64,000 bases of DNA from Medakamo hakoo (Eukaryota; Chlorophyta; Trebouxiophyceae; Coccomyxaceae). Below are positions 1 to 8,687 of the stretch, piece after piece; the stretch's first letter is position 1, and every line of letters starts with the position of its first letter. A model generated the notes under the pieces. The model was not told where the DNA came from. It ran no database searches and saw nothing but the letters and a program-made list of their open reading frames with translations. The stretch lies in contig CP089453.1 in NCBI GenBank assembly GCA_026636295.1, forward strand, positions 930,001 to 994,000, read 5' to 3'. The translations under genes were made by a program, and so were the position numbers.

Positions 1-1797
1 TCGTCGCCAGAGCTCGGCGGCGGCGGGCGGCGGGCCGGGCGCCGGGCGGCGCGGGCGCCGTCCCCGCCCGCGCGGCGCGGCGTGGAGGCTCCCGCGCCCC
101 CGCCGCCGCGGCCTCCTTCACCTCCGCCCCCGCCCCCGCCTGCCTCGCCCTCCGGCGCCTGGTTCCCAGACTTGGCCGCCGCCCCTGTCCCGCCCCTCAC
201 CCCACCCGAAGCTGAGGCGGCCGCCGCCCTCACCGCCTCCGCGTTCGTCCGCGCCCGCCTCTTGCGCCCGGCCGGGCCCGAAGCGCCCACCCTGCGCCTG
301 CGCCCGGCGGCCGCGGCCCTGCGCTCCCGCTTGGCCGGCCTGCTCACCCGCGCCGCCGCCCTGGACGGCGGCCCCGGCGCGTCCACGTCCGCCATGCTGC
401 TGGGGCCACGCGGCTCCGGGAAGACCACGGTGCTGGGCGGCGCCCTGAGGGACGCCCGGTCCGCTGCGGGCCACGGCCGCCTGGGCGTCGTCACGCTCTC
501 CGGCGCCCTGCACGCCGACGAGCGGGTCGCCTTCCGGGAGGCCGCGCGCCAGCTGTGCACCCAGTTCGGGTGCGCGTTTGTGCGGGGGGCGTCGTACGAA
601 GAAAACCTGGCCTTCCTGCGCGCCGTCCTGGGCGAGCTGCGCCGCGGGCTGAAAGCGGTCGTCTTTGTCCTGGACGGCCTCGACCTGTTCGCGGCGCGCC
701 CGCGCCAGGCCCTGCTGTACGCCCTGTTCGACGCCATCAACGCGTCCGACGTCCAGGCCGCGGTCGTGGGCGTGTCGTCGCGCTACGACGCCCTGGACCT
801 GTTGGAAAAACGGGTGCGGAGCCGGTTCTCCGGGCGGCGGTTTGTGCTGCCGCCGCCGGGGGGGGGCGAGCTCGCCCGCCGCGCCGCGGCCGGCGACCTG
901 GACGCCCGGCCGGTGGACGGGCAGCAGCAGGAAGGCGGGGCGTCGCCCCTGCCGCCGCCGCCGCCGCCGCCGCCTGCCGAAGACGCGTGGCCCCCGCCCG
1001 CCGACTCCCTGGCCGGCGTCGTCCTCGACTCCCTCCGCCTGCCGCCGGCCCACCCCTCCACCCACGCCTTGCCCGCCGCCGCCGTCGCCCGGTGGAACGA
1101 TGCCGTGGCGCGTGCGATCGCGCCGCCGGCCGTCCGGGCAGCGCTGGCCTCCGCCGCCCGGGCCGGCCTGGCGTCCGCGACGGACGCGGCCGCCATCGCG
1201 GTGTCCGCGGTCGGCCCCTGCTGGCGGACGGGCGCCCCGCCGACCGCCGCCGACGTGGCCGCCTCCGTCGCCGCGCTCCGGTCGGCCCGCACGCCAGGGC
1301 ACGCGCCCGCCGTCTCCGGCCTGTCCGTCCTCGAACTCTTCGTCCTGGCGGCCCTGGCCCGCCTGGAGCGCCGCGGCGTGGCGCGGCTGACCTTTGACGC
1401 CGCGTGGGCCGAGTACGCCGCGCTGGGCCGCCAGGGCGCGGGCGCGGACGCGGCGCGGGGCAAGGGTGCGGCCTGGGCCGCCTTTGAACGCCTGGTCGAA
1501 GCGGGCCTGGTGGGCTTGGCGACGGGCAACGCGGCCGGGTTGGTGGGCGAGGGCGGCGGCGCGCGCGCGCGGGGTGTCGCGGGCGGCGCCGTCGGCGTGT
1601 CTGGCGGCCCGTCCGCCGGTGCCGCCGCCGTTGCCGCGGGCGCCGCCGGCCTCCGCCCGCACGCCCGCCTGGAACTGCGCCCGTCCCCGTCCGACATCGT
1701 GACCGGCGCCCGGGCCCACGCGCGCGCGCCGCCGCTGCTGGTGAACTGGTTGGAGCGGGATGCGGCGGGCGTGGGGCGCAAAGCGTCCGTGTTTTGA
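1..1797 (+). CDS. ORC4: Origin recognition complex subunit 4 (5' partial)
   Basis: ORC4 is an AAA+ subunit of the nuclear six-subunit complex that marks replication origins and loads the MCM helicase. The frame is open from base 1, with no ATG before about 391, so the true start lies left of the window. Seen: Walker A GPRGSGKTT (about 402-428), an AENLSFL-like segment (YEENLAFL), a Walker B region VFVLDGLDLF (about 661-690), and EKRVRSRFS, which matches the conserved ORC4 segment carrying the inter-subunit arginine. The C-terminal half is Ala/Pro/Gly-rich with a poly-proline insert near 950-980. The Walker B acidic partner is odd: human ORC4 has LDEFDLF, here LDGLDLF. No intron is visible in the part present. 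The neighbour YOS1 converges on it. Identity is firm; the N-terminus is unknown. Confidence 0.9.
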   Translation, partial: SSPELGGGGRRAGRRAARAPSPPARRGVEAPAPPPPRPPSPPPPPPPASPSGAWFPDLAAAPVPPLTPPEAEAAAALTASAFVRARLLRPAGPEAPTLRLRPAAAALRSRLAGLLTRAAALDGGPGASTSAMLLGPRGSGKTTVLGGALRDARSAAGHGRLGVVTLSGALHADERVAFREAARQLCTQFGCAFVRGASYEENLAFLRAVLGELRRGLKAVVFVLDGLDLFAARPRQALLYALFDAINASDVQAAVVGVSSRYDALDLLEKRVRSRFSGRRFVLPPPGGGELARRAAAGDLDARPVDGQQQEGGASPLPPPPPPPPAEDAWPPPADSLAGVVLDSLRLPPAHPSTHALPAAAVARWNDAVARAIAPPAVRAALASAARAGLASATDAAAIAVSAVGPCWRTGAPPTAADVAASVAALRSARTPGHAPAVSGLSVLELFVLAALARLERRGVARLTFDAAWAEYAALGRQGAGADAARGKGAAWAAFERLVEAGLVGLATGNAAGLVGEGGGARARGVAGGAVGVSGGPSAGAAAVAAGAAGLRPHARLELRPSPSDIVTGARAHARAPPLLVNWLERDAAGVGRKASVF

Positions 1798-2061
1798 TGG
1801 TGTGGGGGCGGTGGGGGAGGCGTGGGGTGTGGGTGTGTGTGGGTGTCGGTGGGTGTGGGTGTGGGTGTGTGTGGTTGTGCGTGTGCATGTGTCAATTCTA
1901 ACGGTGTTCTCCCTGTTTTCACACGGCCCTCCGTGGCGGACAAAAAAAAACACGCTCCCAACCTCGCGCCTGGGATCGGCGGGGGGTGGGGGTGGTGGAT
2001 CGAAAATCCGCGCACACATCGGCCGGCCGACCCACTCTCCGCATCCATCCACCTTTTTTTT
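1798..2061. other. Convergent 3' spacer with TG-rich microsatellite
   Basis: Between the stop codons of ORC4 and YOS1. About 1823-1883 is a (GTGTGGG/TG)-rich simple repeat, followed by a short A-run near 1944 and a T-run near 2054. Nothing gene-like is seen here, and the repeat is too irregular to be telomeric. Confidence 0.6.
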
Positions 2062-2471
2062 CTAACCAAACAACAGCTTGACAAAGATGACCACAACATT
2101 GAAGGGGATGAGCGGGACTCTCAGGTACGTGCACGCGTGCAAAAACTCAATGACCTGCCGCGCGAGCACGCCTGCCGAGGGTGGGCCACCAAAGTCGGCG
2201 GACGCGTGCATGCCTCCACTTCCTCCGCCGCCGCGCGCTAGCTGGGAGTACCCCCAGCCCACGCGTTCCAGGAAGCGGTCGTTGTTGATGATGGCGAGGC
2301 CGTTGATGACCATGAGGGCGGCCTGGCGTGTGAGTGTGTGTGGATGGAGGAAGGAGGGATGGAGAGGGGGGGATGGCATGGTGGAGGGAGGGAAGCCAGT
2401 GCTGCCACGGCCGAGCCGCCTTCCCTGTGCCTCCGCCTTCCACTCACCTGACACAGTGTCCACAGCGTCAT
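2062..2471 (-). CDS. YOS1: YOS1 / IER3IP1-like ER-Golgi transport protein
   Basis: Small two-helix membrane protein that works with Yip1/Yif1 in ER-to-Golgi vesicle traffic. Two exons on the minus strand: 2448-2471 (MTLWTLCQ) and 2062-2322, joined in phase 0 with donor GTGAGT and acceptor AG; 94 residues, near the usual 80-90. Family signatures seen: a first hydrophobic helix followed by AIINNDRFLERVGWG, and a second helix VPLIPFNVVVIFVKLLFG at the very C-terminus, which is how Yos1 proteins end. The linker carries a Gly-rich expansion (GGGGSGG) between the helices. The start is the only ATG that gives the short first exon. Its start is 232 bp from that of EBP1 on the other strand, so the two probably share a promoter region. 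Confidence 0.88.
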
Positions 2472-2703
2472 GGTGGCCAGGGTGAGGGGGCGCGGGGGCC
2501 CGTGCGCGCGCCGCCAAGCGTCGTGCCGGCGGCCGAAAGACAGACTTCGCAATGGAGCGCACGCTCGCTGCGCCTTCCACACCTGCAAACAGCCGCGGCA
2601 GAGAGAGGAGAGAAAAAAGAGGCAGACGCGCCCGTCTTCTCTCCTTCCCTTTTTTTTCCTACCCCACTTTGCACTGAGCACAGCCCCGCACAGCACCGCC
2701 ACC
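2472..2703. promoter_or_regulatory. Bidirectional promoter region YOS1/EBP1
   Basis: The only sequence between two divergent start codons (232 bp). It has a GA-rich patch near 2603-2620 and a T-run at about 2651-2658. No TATA box or known operator is recognised. The role is inferred from layout. Confidence 0.45.
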
Positions 2704-4170
2704 ATGTCCGAAGCCGGGTCCGAGGTTGAGCTGGACCTGACCAACGTGCGTTTGCTTTCTTGTGCTTTGCGCGCTCTGCATCGCCCCCTCGCCGCACTCA
2801 AAAACTCATCGCCCCGCCCCGCTCACGCCCATCCCATTCCCCGCAGTCCGACGTTGTCACCAAGTACAAGGCTGCCGCGGACATCGCCAATGGTGAGTAC
2901 TGCGAAATTGGCTGGCACGCACGCCCCGCCGTCGTCCCCCCATCATCTTTTTTTCCTCGTCACGCTCACCGCCCTCCCCCACACACTTCCACTCCATCTC
3001 CACACACCAGCCGCCCTGAAAGCAGTCATCGCCAAGGCAGTGCCGGGCGCCAAGGTCGTCGACCTGTGCATTGAGGGCGACAAACTGATGGAAGAGTGCG
3101 TGTTGCGGGGGCGGGCGAAACGGGAAAAAAAGGAGAGCGCGCTTGATCGGGCCGCCAACCTCGCCTCACCCGTCCTCTCTCATCCATCCTCGCGTCCCAA
3201 CCACACAACTCACAGGGCCGCCGCCAAGGTCTTCAAGGGAAAAGACATGTCCAAGGGCGTCGCCTTCCCCACCTGCGTCTCCGTCAACGCGACGGTGGGC
3301 CACTTCTGCCCGCTGGGCGATGACAAGACCGTGCTCGCCGCGGGCGACGTCGCGAAGGTCGACCTGGCCGCCCACATCGACGGCTACGTCGCCGTCGCCG
3401 CGCACACGGTGGTTGTGGGCGCGGACGGTGAAGTGACTGGCTCCGACGCCGACTTGTTGGCCGGCGCCGCCCAGGCCATGGAAGCCGCGCTGCGCGTGGT
3501 GCGCCCGGGCCGCTCGTCCGCGGAGCTCGCGCCGCTGCTGGAACAGGTCGCCGCCGCGTACGGCGTCCGCGTCGTGGAAGGCGTCCAGTGCCACCAGCTG
3601 CAGCAGTTTACGCTCAACGGTGAAAAGGCTGCCACCAACCGCTTGCCCGTGGCCGGCCCGGACGGCGCCGCCCCGCCCAAGCCGGCCGACTGCACGTTTG
3701 GGGAGGCGGAAGCCTGGGCCGTCGACGTCGTCCTGTCGACGGGCGAGGGCCGGTCCCGCGTCAAGGACGACCGGGCGACGACCGTGTTTGCGCGCGACCC
3801 GGCGTACGCGTACAACCTGAAGATGAAGGCCTCGCGCGCCGTCTACAACGAGGTCCTGAAGAAAGCGCCGTCGCTGCCGTTTGCGCTGCGGTCGCTGGAG
3901 ACCCCCGGCGCGCGCATGGGCCTGAACGAGTGCATCACGCACGGCCTGGTCATCCCGTACCCCGTCCTGCACGAAAAGGACGCCGCGCGCACCGCCCAGT
4001 TCAAGACGACGGTCCTGCTCATGCCCAACGGCTCGTCCGACCGGCTGACCAACCTGCCGCTCCAGCCGCTGAAGTGCGAGAAGCGCATCGAAGACCAGGC
4101 GCTGCGGGCGGCCATCACGGCCTCGCTGAAGGCGCCTAAGAAGAAGAAGGAGGCGGCGGCCAAGGCCTGA
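2704..4170 (+). CDS. EBP1: EBP1 / PA2G4-like methionine-aminopeptidase-fold protein
   Basis: EBP1 proteins bind rRNA and the ribosome exit region and control growth; they share the aminopeptidase 'pita-bread' fold but have no peptidase activity. Four exons: 2704-2745, 2847-2892, 3011-3095 and 3216-4170, all in matching phases, giving 375 residues (the usual size is about 390). Seen: DVVTKYKAAADIAN, VVDLCIEGDKLMEE, KGVAFPTCVSVN, VAKVDLAAHIDGYVA, VQCHQLQQF, MKASRAVYNEVLKK and a basic C-terminal tail APKKKKEA typical of the family's RNA-binding end. Donors are GTGCGT, GTGAGT and GTGCGT. Intron 3 (120 bp) has a length divisible by three and no stop. The ATG sits in CACCATG context. Confidence 0.93.
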   Translation: MSEAGSEVELDLTNVRLLSCALRALHRPLAALKNSSPRPAHAHPIPRSPTLSPSTRLPRTSPMVSTAKLAGTHAPPSSPHHLFFLVTLTALPHTLPLHLHTPAALKAVIAKAVPGAKVVDLCIEGDKLMEECVLRGRAKREKKESALDRAANLASPVLSHPSSRPNHTTHRAAAKVFKGKDMSKGVAFPTCVSVNATVGHFCPLGDDKTVLAAGDVAKVDLAAHIDGYVAVAAHTVVVGADGEVTGSDADLLAGAAQAMEAALRVVRPGRSSAELAPLLEQVAAAYGVRVVEGVQCHQLQQFTLNGEKAATNRLPVAGPDGAAPPKPADCTFGEAEAWAVDVVLSTGEGRSRVKDDRATTVFARDPAYAYNLKMKASRAVYNEVLKKAPSLPFALRSLETPGARMGLNECITHGLVIPYPVLHEKDAARTAQFKTTVLLMPNGSSDRLTNLPLQPLKCEKRIEDQALRAAITASLKAPKKKKEAAAKA

Positions 4171-4397
4171 GGCGTGCGTGCGTGTGTGTGTGTGACGCAT
4201 GGGGATGGGGGGGTTGGGGGGGGGGGGACGGCGGTGGGACCTTTTTTGAGAGTTTGGGCCACATTTTTGTGGTTGATGGGAGAGTCCAGCGGGCTTTTTT
4301 GTTGGGTTTTTTGTTTTGTTGTTGAGTTGGCGCCTGGGAGAAACACCGAGTTTTTTTTCTTCTGTCAATCTACAGCGCTCGTGTCTGTGCTACATGT
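4171..4397. other. Convergent 3' spacer
   Basis: Between the stops of EBP1 and the ARM-repeat gene. It holds a GTGTGT tract, a run of G near 4217-4228 and several T-runs (4282-4330, 4352-4360). No gene is seen; these are probably overlapping 3' UTRs. Confidence 0.5.
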
Positions 4398-5988
4398 TCA
4401 CGGCGTCGACGTAGCGGCCAACGCCGGCGGCAGCGCGCCGGCGGGCACCGCGTCGCGCGCGACCAGGGCGGCCGCCAGGGCGGCAGCTTGCGTGGCGGCC
4501 TGGCCGGAGGATGACGCCGCCTCACCCGCCGCGCCCAGGCCGCCCGCGGACGCAACCCCAGCAGCCGCTAGTGGCGACGCGGCGGCCAGGGCCGCCAGGG
4601 CCCACAACGGCTCGGCTGGGGAGGGGCCACCCGCCGCTGCCACGAGCGCTTCGACCGCACCACTCACGCCCACGACCGCGTCCGCGCCGCTTTCAGGCTC
4701 CGCTCGTGACGCAAAGTGACCAACGGCGCGTACCAGGCACGGTGGCGTCGGCGGGCCAGCTGCAGAGACCGCCCGGCCGAGGGCAGCGCCCAGGCCCGCG
4801 GCCGCGAGCGCGCCGGCCGCACGGGCGCCGCCGCTGGCACACAGGCTCGCGACACTCCACGCCGCCTCTTCAGCCCACAGGCTGCCGTGGAAGGCGGGGA
4901 GGCTGCCCTCCCCACTGGCCACGCCCCACGCCCGGGCCACACCCCGGACTATGCCCGCGGAGACGGCGGCCCCACCGTGCGGGCCTGCCGTGATGGCACC
5001 GCCTGGGTTGGGGCTTCCATCGCTGAACGGGCCGGCCACCAGCACCCCCAGCGCCCAGGCCGCGCCGGCCGCGGCACCGCGGCCCAGGCCTCCATCCCCC
5101 GACATGGCCCGGGCCAGGGCGTGGGGCGCGCCGGCGGCGGCCAAGGCGGCCCGCCGTCCGGCCGGGCGGGGGCCGTCCCCAGCGCCCAAGTTGCCGAGCG
5201 CCCACCCTGCAAACTCAGCCGCGCCCGCCCCGCCGGGCGACCCGCCGCCCAGGCAGGCGATGAGGGCGGGCGTGGCGGAGGCCAGGATGGCGTCCTGGAC
5301 GGATGGATGCGAGCTGCTGTCGTTTTCTTCACAAGCCGCCGCGTTGCACAGCGCCGCCGCCGCGTGCAGCCCCGCCGTGGCGGCCGGCACGGCCGGAGCA
5401 GAGGGTGGGAGCGGGGAGATGGGCGCGCATGCTAGTATCGCGGCCAGGGCCGGGACGGCGGGCGTGATGGCGGCAGCGGCTGTGGCGTGGCCTGAGAGAG
5501 AGAGGGGGGATGGCACGGAGGAGGGGTGGGGAGGAAGGAAGGAGCCGGAAGGGACCGGGCGCGCCAGCTCTCCCGCCCCCACAACACAACGCACCTGACG
5601 CGACCGCGTCGGCCAAGCGCCTGACAGCTGCCGCCAGCTCAACGGGTGCCAGGCCTGTCCGCCGGGCGGACGCGACCTGCGCTGCCGCTGCGGTCGCGGC
5701 CGCTACAGCTGCGGCTTCTTCGGTCTGAGGCGGTCCGCCGCCGCCGCCGCCTCCCTCACCCAGGCTGTGCCGCAGGCGGCGGGCGGACAGCGTGGCGGCC
5801 CGGGCGGATGCGGACGTGCCGGCGGCCTAGTGAGGTTTTTGAGAGGGACGTGAAGTGGTGGAAGGGCCCGCGGGTTGCACCGCCCGCGCGGCGCGCTTCA
5901 CTCGGCCGTCCGGCGCCTTCCTCACCTCTTCTCGCCTCCGGGCCGGCCCACTGTCCAGAGGGGTGGCGTACGGCGTGCGTGTGGCCAT
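4398..5988 (-). CDS. Importin-alpha-like armadillo-repeat protein (TMCO6-like)
   Basis: Three exons on the minus strand: 5926-5988, 5595-5826 and 4398-5491; phases fit and the protein is 462 residues. The first exon ends in ARRREE, and the second begins with a basic Ser/Ala-rich stretch containing ARRLRHSL, resembling an importin-beta-binding (IBB) arm. The remainder is a run of Ala/Gly-rich helical repeats with armadillo hallmarks: FAGWALGNLGAGD, GAAWALGVLVAG, EEAAWSVASLCASG and PLWALAALAA. This is the build of importin-alpha and of the related TMCO6 family. A role as a nuclear import adaptor is inferred from the fold; I see no clear NLS-binding W/N ladder beyond the WALGNL and WSVASL motifs. 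The start is 161 bp from the divergent ABC transporter start. Confidence 0.72.
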
Positions 5989-6149
5989 CGCACCGGCCCA
6001 CAGAAGGTGCACCCAGTGCGAGGCCGCGCCCAGCCGTCGACAATGGCACGCCACCAGCGAACTCTGTTGTGCGGACCGATGCCCCCTTCGCGCTCTTCAC
6101 ACTCCTTTTTCGTTCTTCGATCCCACGCCACACGCGCCATAAAGCGCAC
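5989..6149. promoter_or_regulatory. Bidirectional promoter region, ARM protein / ABC transporter
   Basis: 161 bp between divergent ATGs. The part near 6070-6120 is somewhat richer in T/C than its surroundings. No motif is recognised. Confidence 0.4.
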
Positions 6150-8438
6150 ATGCGTGTGCCCACAGCCAGCTCAGGCGGGCCCATGCACGCCCGTGCAGGG
6201 CTGGCAAAGAGCAGGAGGGCAGGCCCACCGCTAGCAGCGGCGACGGCTGTCCGACACCCCGCCCGCCACGCCGCGCGCCACTCGTCAACCTCGCCTGCTG
6301 CTGCTGTGCGGGCGGGCCGGCCGCCTGGAGCACGGCGGTCCAGCCACACGCCACGCGCCGAACCCCGCCCAGGCCTGCCGTCGACCGAAGCTTCCCCACC
6401 ACCGCCCAAGCAGCCGACCACCGTCGTCCCGGAAGCGGCGTTGGCCACGGACGCTGTCGCCGCAGCGACCGCGCGCGCAGAAGGCCCGTCCGCCGACTTG
6501 CGCGTCATCGCCGGCCGGGCCCTCAAAATCGCCGCACCGTACTGGACCGACCCGGGCGTGGGCAAAGGCGCGCGGTGGCGGGCGGCCACCGTCATCGGCC
6601 TCACCCTTGGCACGACAGGCGTGTCCGTCCTGTTCAACTTCCTGGGGCGGGACTTTTTCAATGCCCTGGCGGAAAAGGACGCGGCCCGCTTCACGGCGAT
6701 GCTGGGCAAGTGGGTGGCGGCCCTGGCCTTTGGCGTGCCGGTCTTTGTGTTCCGGGATTACTACCAGTCGCTGCTGTCCCTGGAGTGGAGGCAGTGGCTC
6801 ACGGCCCGCCTGTCCGGGTCCTACCTGTCCGACCGCGCGTTCTACCGCCTGGCCTCCGGCTCGTCCGGCGTGGACAACCCGGACCAGCGCATCACCGCGG
6901 ACGCGGCCGCGTTCACGGACGCCGTCCTGGGCCTGGCGCTGACCTGCCTGTCCGCGGCCGTCGACCTGCTCTCCTTCTCCGGCATCCTGTACTCGATCTA
7001 CCCGCCCCTCTTCGGCGCGCTGCTCGTCTACGCGCTCGGCGGCACGGCCGCGTCCATCGCCCTGGGTCGCCCCCTCGTGCCCCTGAACTTTGCGCAAGAA
7101 GCGGCGGAGGCGGACTTGCGGTACGCGCTCGTGCGCGTGCGCGAAAACGCGGAGGCCGTCGCTTTCTACGGCGGGGAAGCGGGCGAGGCGGGCACCCTCC
7201 GCTCGCGGCTGGCCGCCGTCGTCGCCAACGGTGCGGCCCTGCTCCGCGCCTCCCGGAACCTGGCCTTCTTCACGTCCGGGTACCGCTACTTCATCCAGGT
7301 CCTGCCCGCCGCCGTCGTCGCGCCGCTCTACTTCAAGGGCGCGATCGAGTTTGGGGTCGTCAACCAGTCGTCGTCGGCGTTCAACCACATCCTGTCCGAC
7401 ATCTCCATCATCGTCTACCAGATCGACAACCTGGCGGGGTTGGCGGCGGTCGTGGACCGGCTGGGCCAGTTTGATGAAGCGGTGGAAGCGGCGGCGGCGG
7501 AGGATGGTGGCGTGCGCCTGCTGCCGCGGCCGCCGTCCTCCACCACCGCGACCGCCCCGCTCCTCTCGGCGCGCGGGCTGACACTCTACCCTCCCGGCCC
7601 CGCGGACGCACGGGGTGACCCGCTCGTCCGCGACCTGTCCTTTGACGTGGGACCCGGTGGGTCGCTCTTGATTGTGGGCCCGTCCGGCGCGGGGAAGACG
7701 TCCATCCTGCGCGCGGCGGCGGGGCTGTGGACGGCCGGGAGCGGGTCCATCGCGCGCGTCGGTGTCGTCGCAGGTGAGCACGGGAACAGCGACGACCCGT
7801 CGGCCGTCTTCTTCGTCCCCCAACGCCCTTACATGGTTCTGGGCTCGCTGCGCGACCAGTTGCTGTACCCCGTCTGGGCAAGCGGTGGAGCCGGGAACGG
7901 GGGTGGAGCGGCTGCAGACGAGCCGGGCCTTGCCCCGCTTGCCCGCGTCGGCCGGGGCGGAGGGGAGGGAGGTGACGCCACCACCCCCTCTCCCGCCGCC
8001 TCCAAACCCCGCCCGACCGACGCGGAACTGGAAGCCGCCCTGCGGTCCGTCCGCCTGGGCGTGCTCCTCGACCGCGCTGACACGACCGGGCGGGTGAGCG
8101 GCACGGGGCTGGACGCGACCGCGGACTGGGCGTCCATCCTGTCCTTGGGCGAGCAGCAACGCCTGGCCTTTGCCCGCGTGTTGCTGGCAAAGCCGGCGCT
8201 GGTCCTCATGGATGAATCCACGTCGGCGCTGGACGTCGACAACGAGGCCGCCATGTACAGGGCCCTCGGCGCCGCGGGCGTCGCGTATGTGTCTGTCGGC
8301 CACCGCCCCACGCTGGCCGCCTTCCACGCCGACTGCCTGCGGTTGAGCGCGGCGGCCGCGGGGGCCGGGGTGCAGAGCGACTGGGAGGTCGGGTCGGCCG
8401 CGAACCTGGCGGGCGGTGGTGGTGGGAAGGCGGCGTGA
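6150..8438 (+). CDS. ABC transporter, permease-ATPase half-size (SbmA/YddA / plant ABCD2 type)
   Basis: Half-size exporter-like ABC protein with membrane domain first and ATPase second, in one exon (762 residues from the ATG at 6150; a second in-frame ATG lies at 6183). The first 80 or so residues are rich in Ala, Arg, Pro and Ser and look like an organelle transit peptide. The membrane part matches the cyanobacterial/bacterial SbmA-BacA-like family: FNFLGRDFFNALAEKD, YYQSLLSLEWRQWLT, DNPDQRITAD and VRENAEAVAFYGGE. The ATPase has Walker A GPSGAGKTS, signature LSLGEQQRLAFARVLL, Walker B LVLMDESTSALD and switch His GHRPTL. Plant ABCD2, a plastid protein, has this layout. The substrate is unknown; vitamin or lipid-like cargo is only a guess. 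Confidence 0.88.
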   Translation: MRVPTASSGGPMHARAGLAKSRRAGPPLAAATAVRHPARHAARHSSTSPAAAVRAGRPPGARRSSHTPRAEPRPGLPSTEASPPPPKQPTTVVPEAALATDAVAAATARAEGPSADLRVIAGRALKIAAPYWTDPGVGKGARWRAATVIGLTLGTTGVSVLFNFLGRDFFNALAEKDAARFTAMLGKWVAALAFGVPVFVFRDYYQSLLSLEWRQWLTARLSGSYLSDRAFYRLASGSSGVDNPDQRITADAAAFTDAVLGLALTCLSAAVDLLSFSGILYSIYPPLFGALLVYALGGTAASIALGRPLVPLNFAQEAAEADLRYALVRVRENAEAVAFYGGEAGEAGTLRSRLAAVVANGAALLRASRNLAFFTSGYRYFIQVLPAAVVAPLYFKGAIEFGVVNQSSSAFNHILSDISIIVYQIDNLAGLAAVVDRLGQFDEAVEAAAAEDGGVRLLPRPPSSTTATAPLLSARGLTLYPPGPADARGDPLVRDLSFDVGPGGSLLIVGPSGAGKTSILRAAAGLWTAGSGSIARVGVVAGEHGNSDDPSAVFFVPQRPYMVLGSLRDQLLYPVWASGGAGNGGGAAADEPGLAPLARVGRGGGEGGDATTPSPAASKPRPTDAELEAALRSVRLGVLLDRADTTGRVSGTGLDATADWASILSLGEQQRLAFARVLLAKPALVLMDESTSALDVDNEAAMYRALGAAGVAYVSVGHRPTLAAFHADCLRLSAAAAGAGVQSDWEVGSAANLAGGGGGKAA

Positions 8439-8630
8439 ACGGGTGGAGGTGTGTTGTCAAGCAGCCCACCTGCACGCACCGAAAGCTTTTTGGGGCAACG
8501 ACACTCGGCTCTTCTCTCTTTTACAGACGCCGGGACGCGATGACCGCGCCCGCTCGCTGACCAGGAAAGACACCGCGCACTGCGACCCCACACAGAAGCA
8601 CAAAAACTTTCTCTCTCCCTCTCTCAACCC

Positions 8631-8655
8631 TCAAGCCTTGGCGCCGGCGCCGCCG

Positions 8656-8687
<32 letters not shown>

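Noticed and set aside
1823-1883. TG/GGGTGTG repeat that looks telomere-like
   Set aside because: The unit is irregular and is not a green-algal telomere repeat (TTTAGGG type); it is an ordinary microsatellite.
118-2052. A 644-codon minus-strand frame opposite ORC4 (and many similar long frames opposite other genes, for example at 3166-4368, 13397-15472, 31159-33525)
   Set aside because: Stops are rare at this base composition, so antisense frames stay open. They are Arg/Pro/Gly-rich, lack family motifs and lie against well-supported genes.
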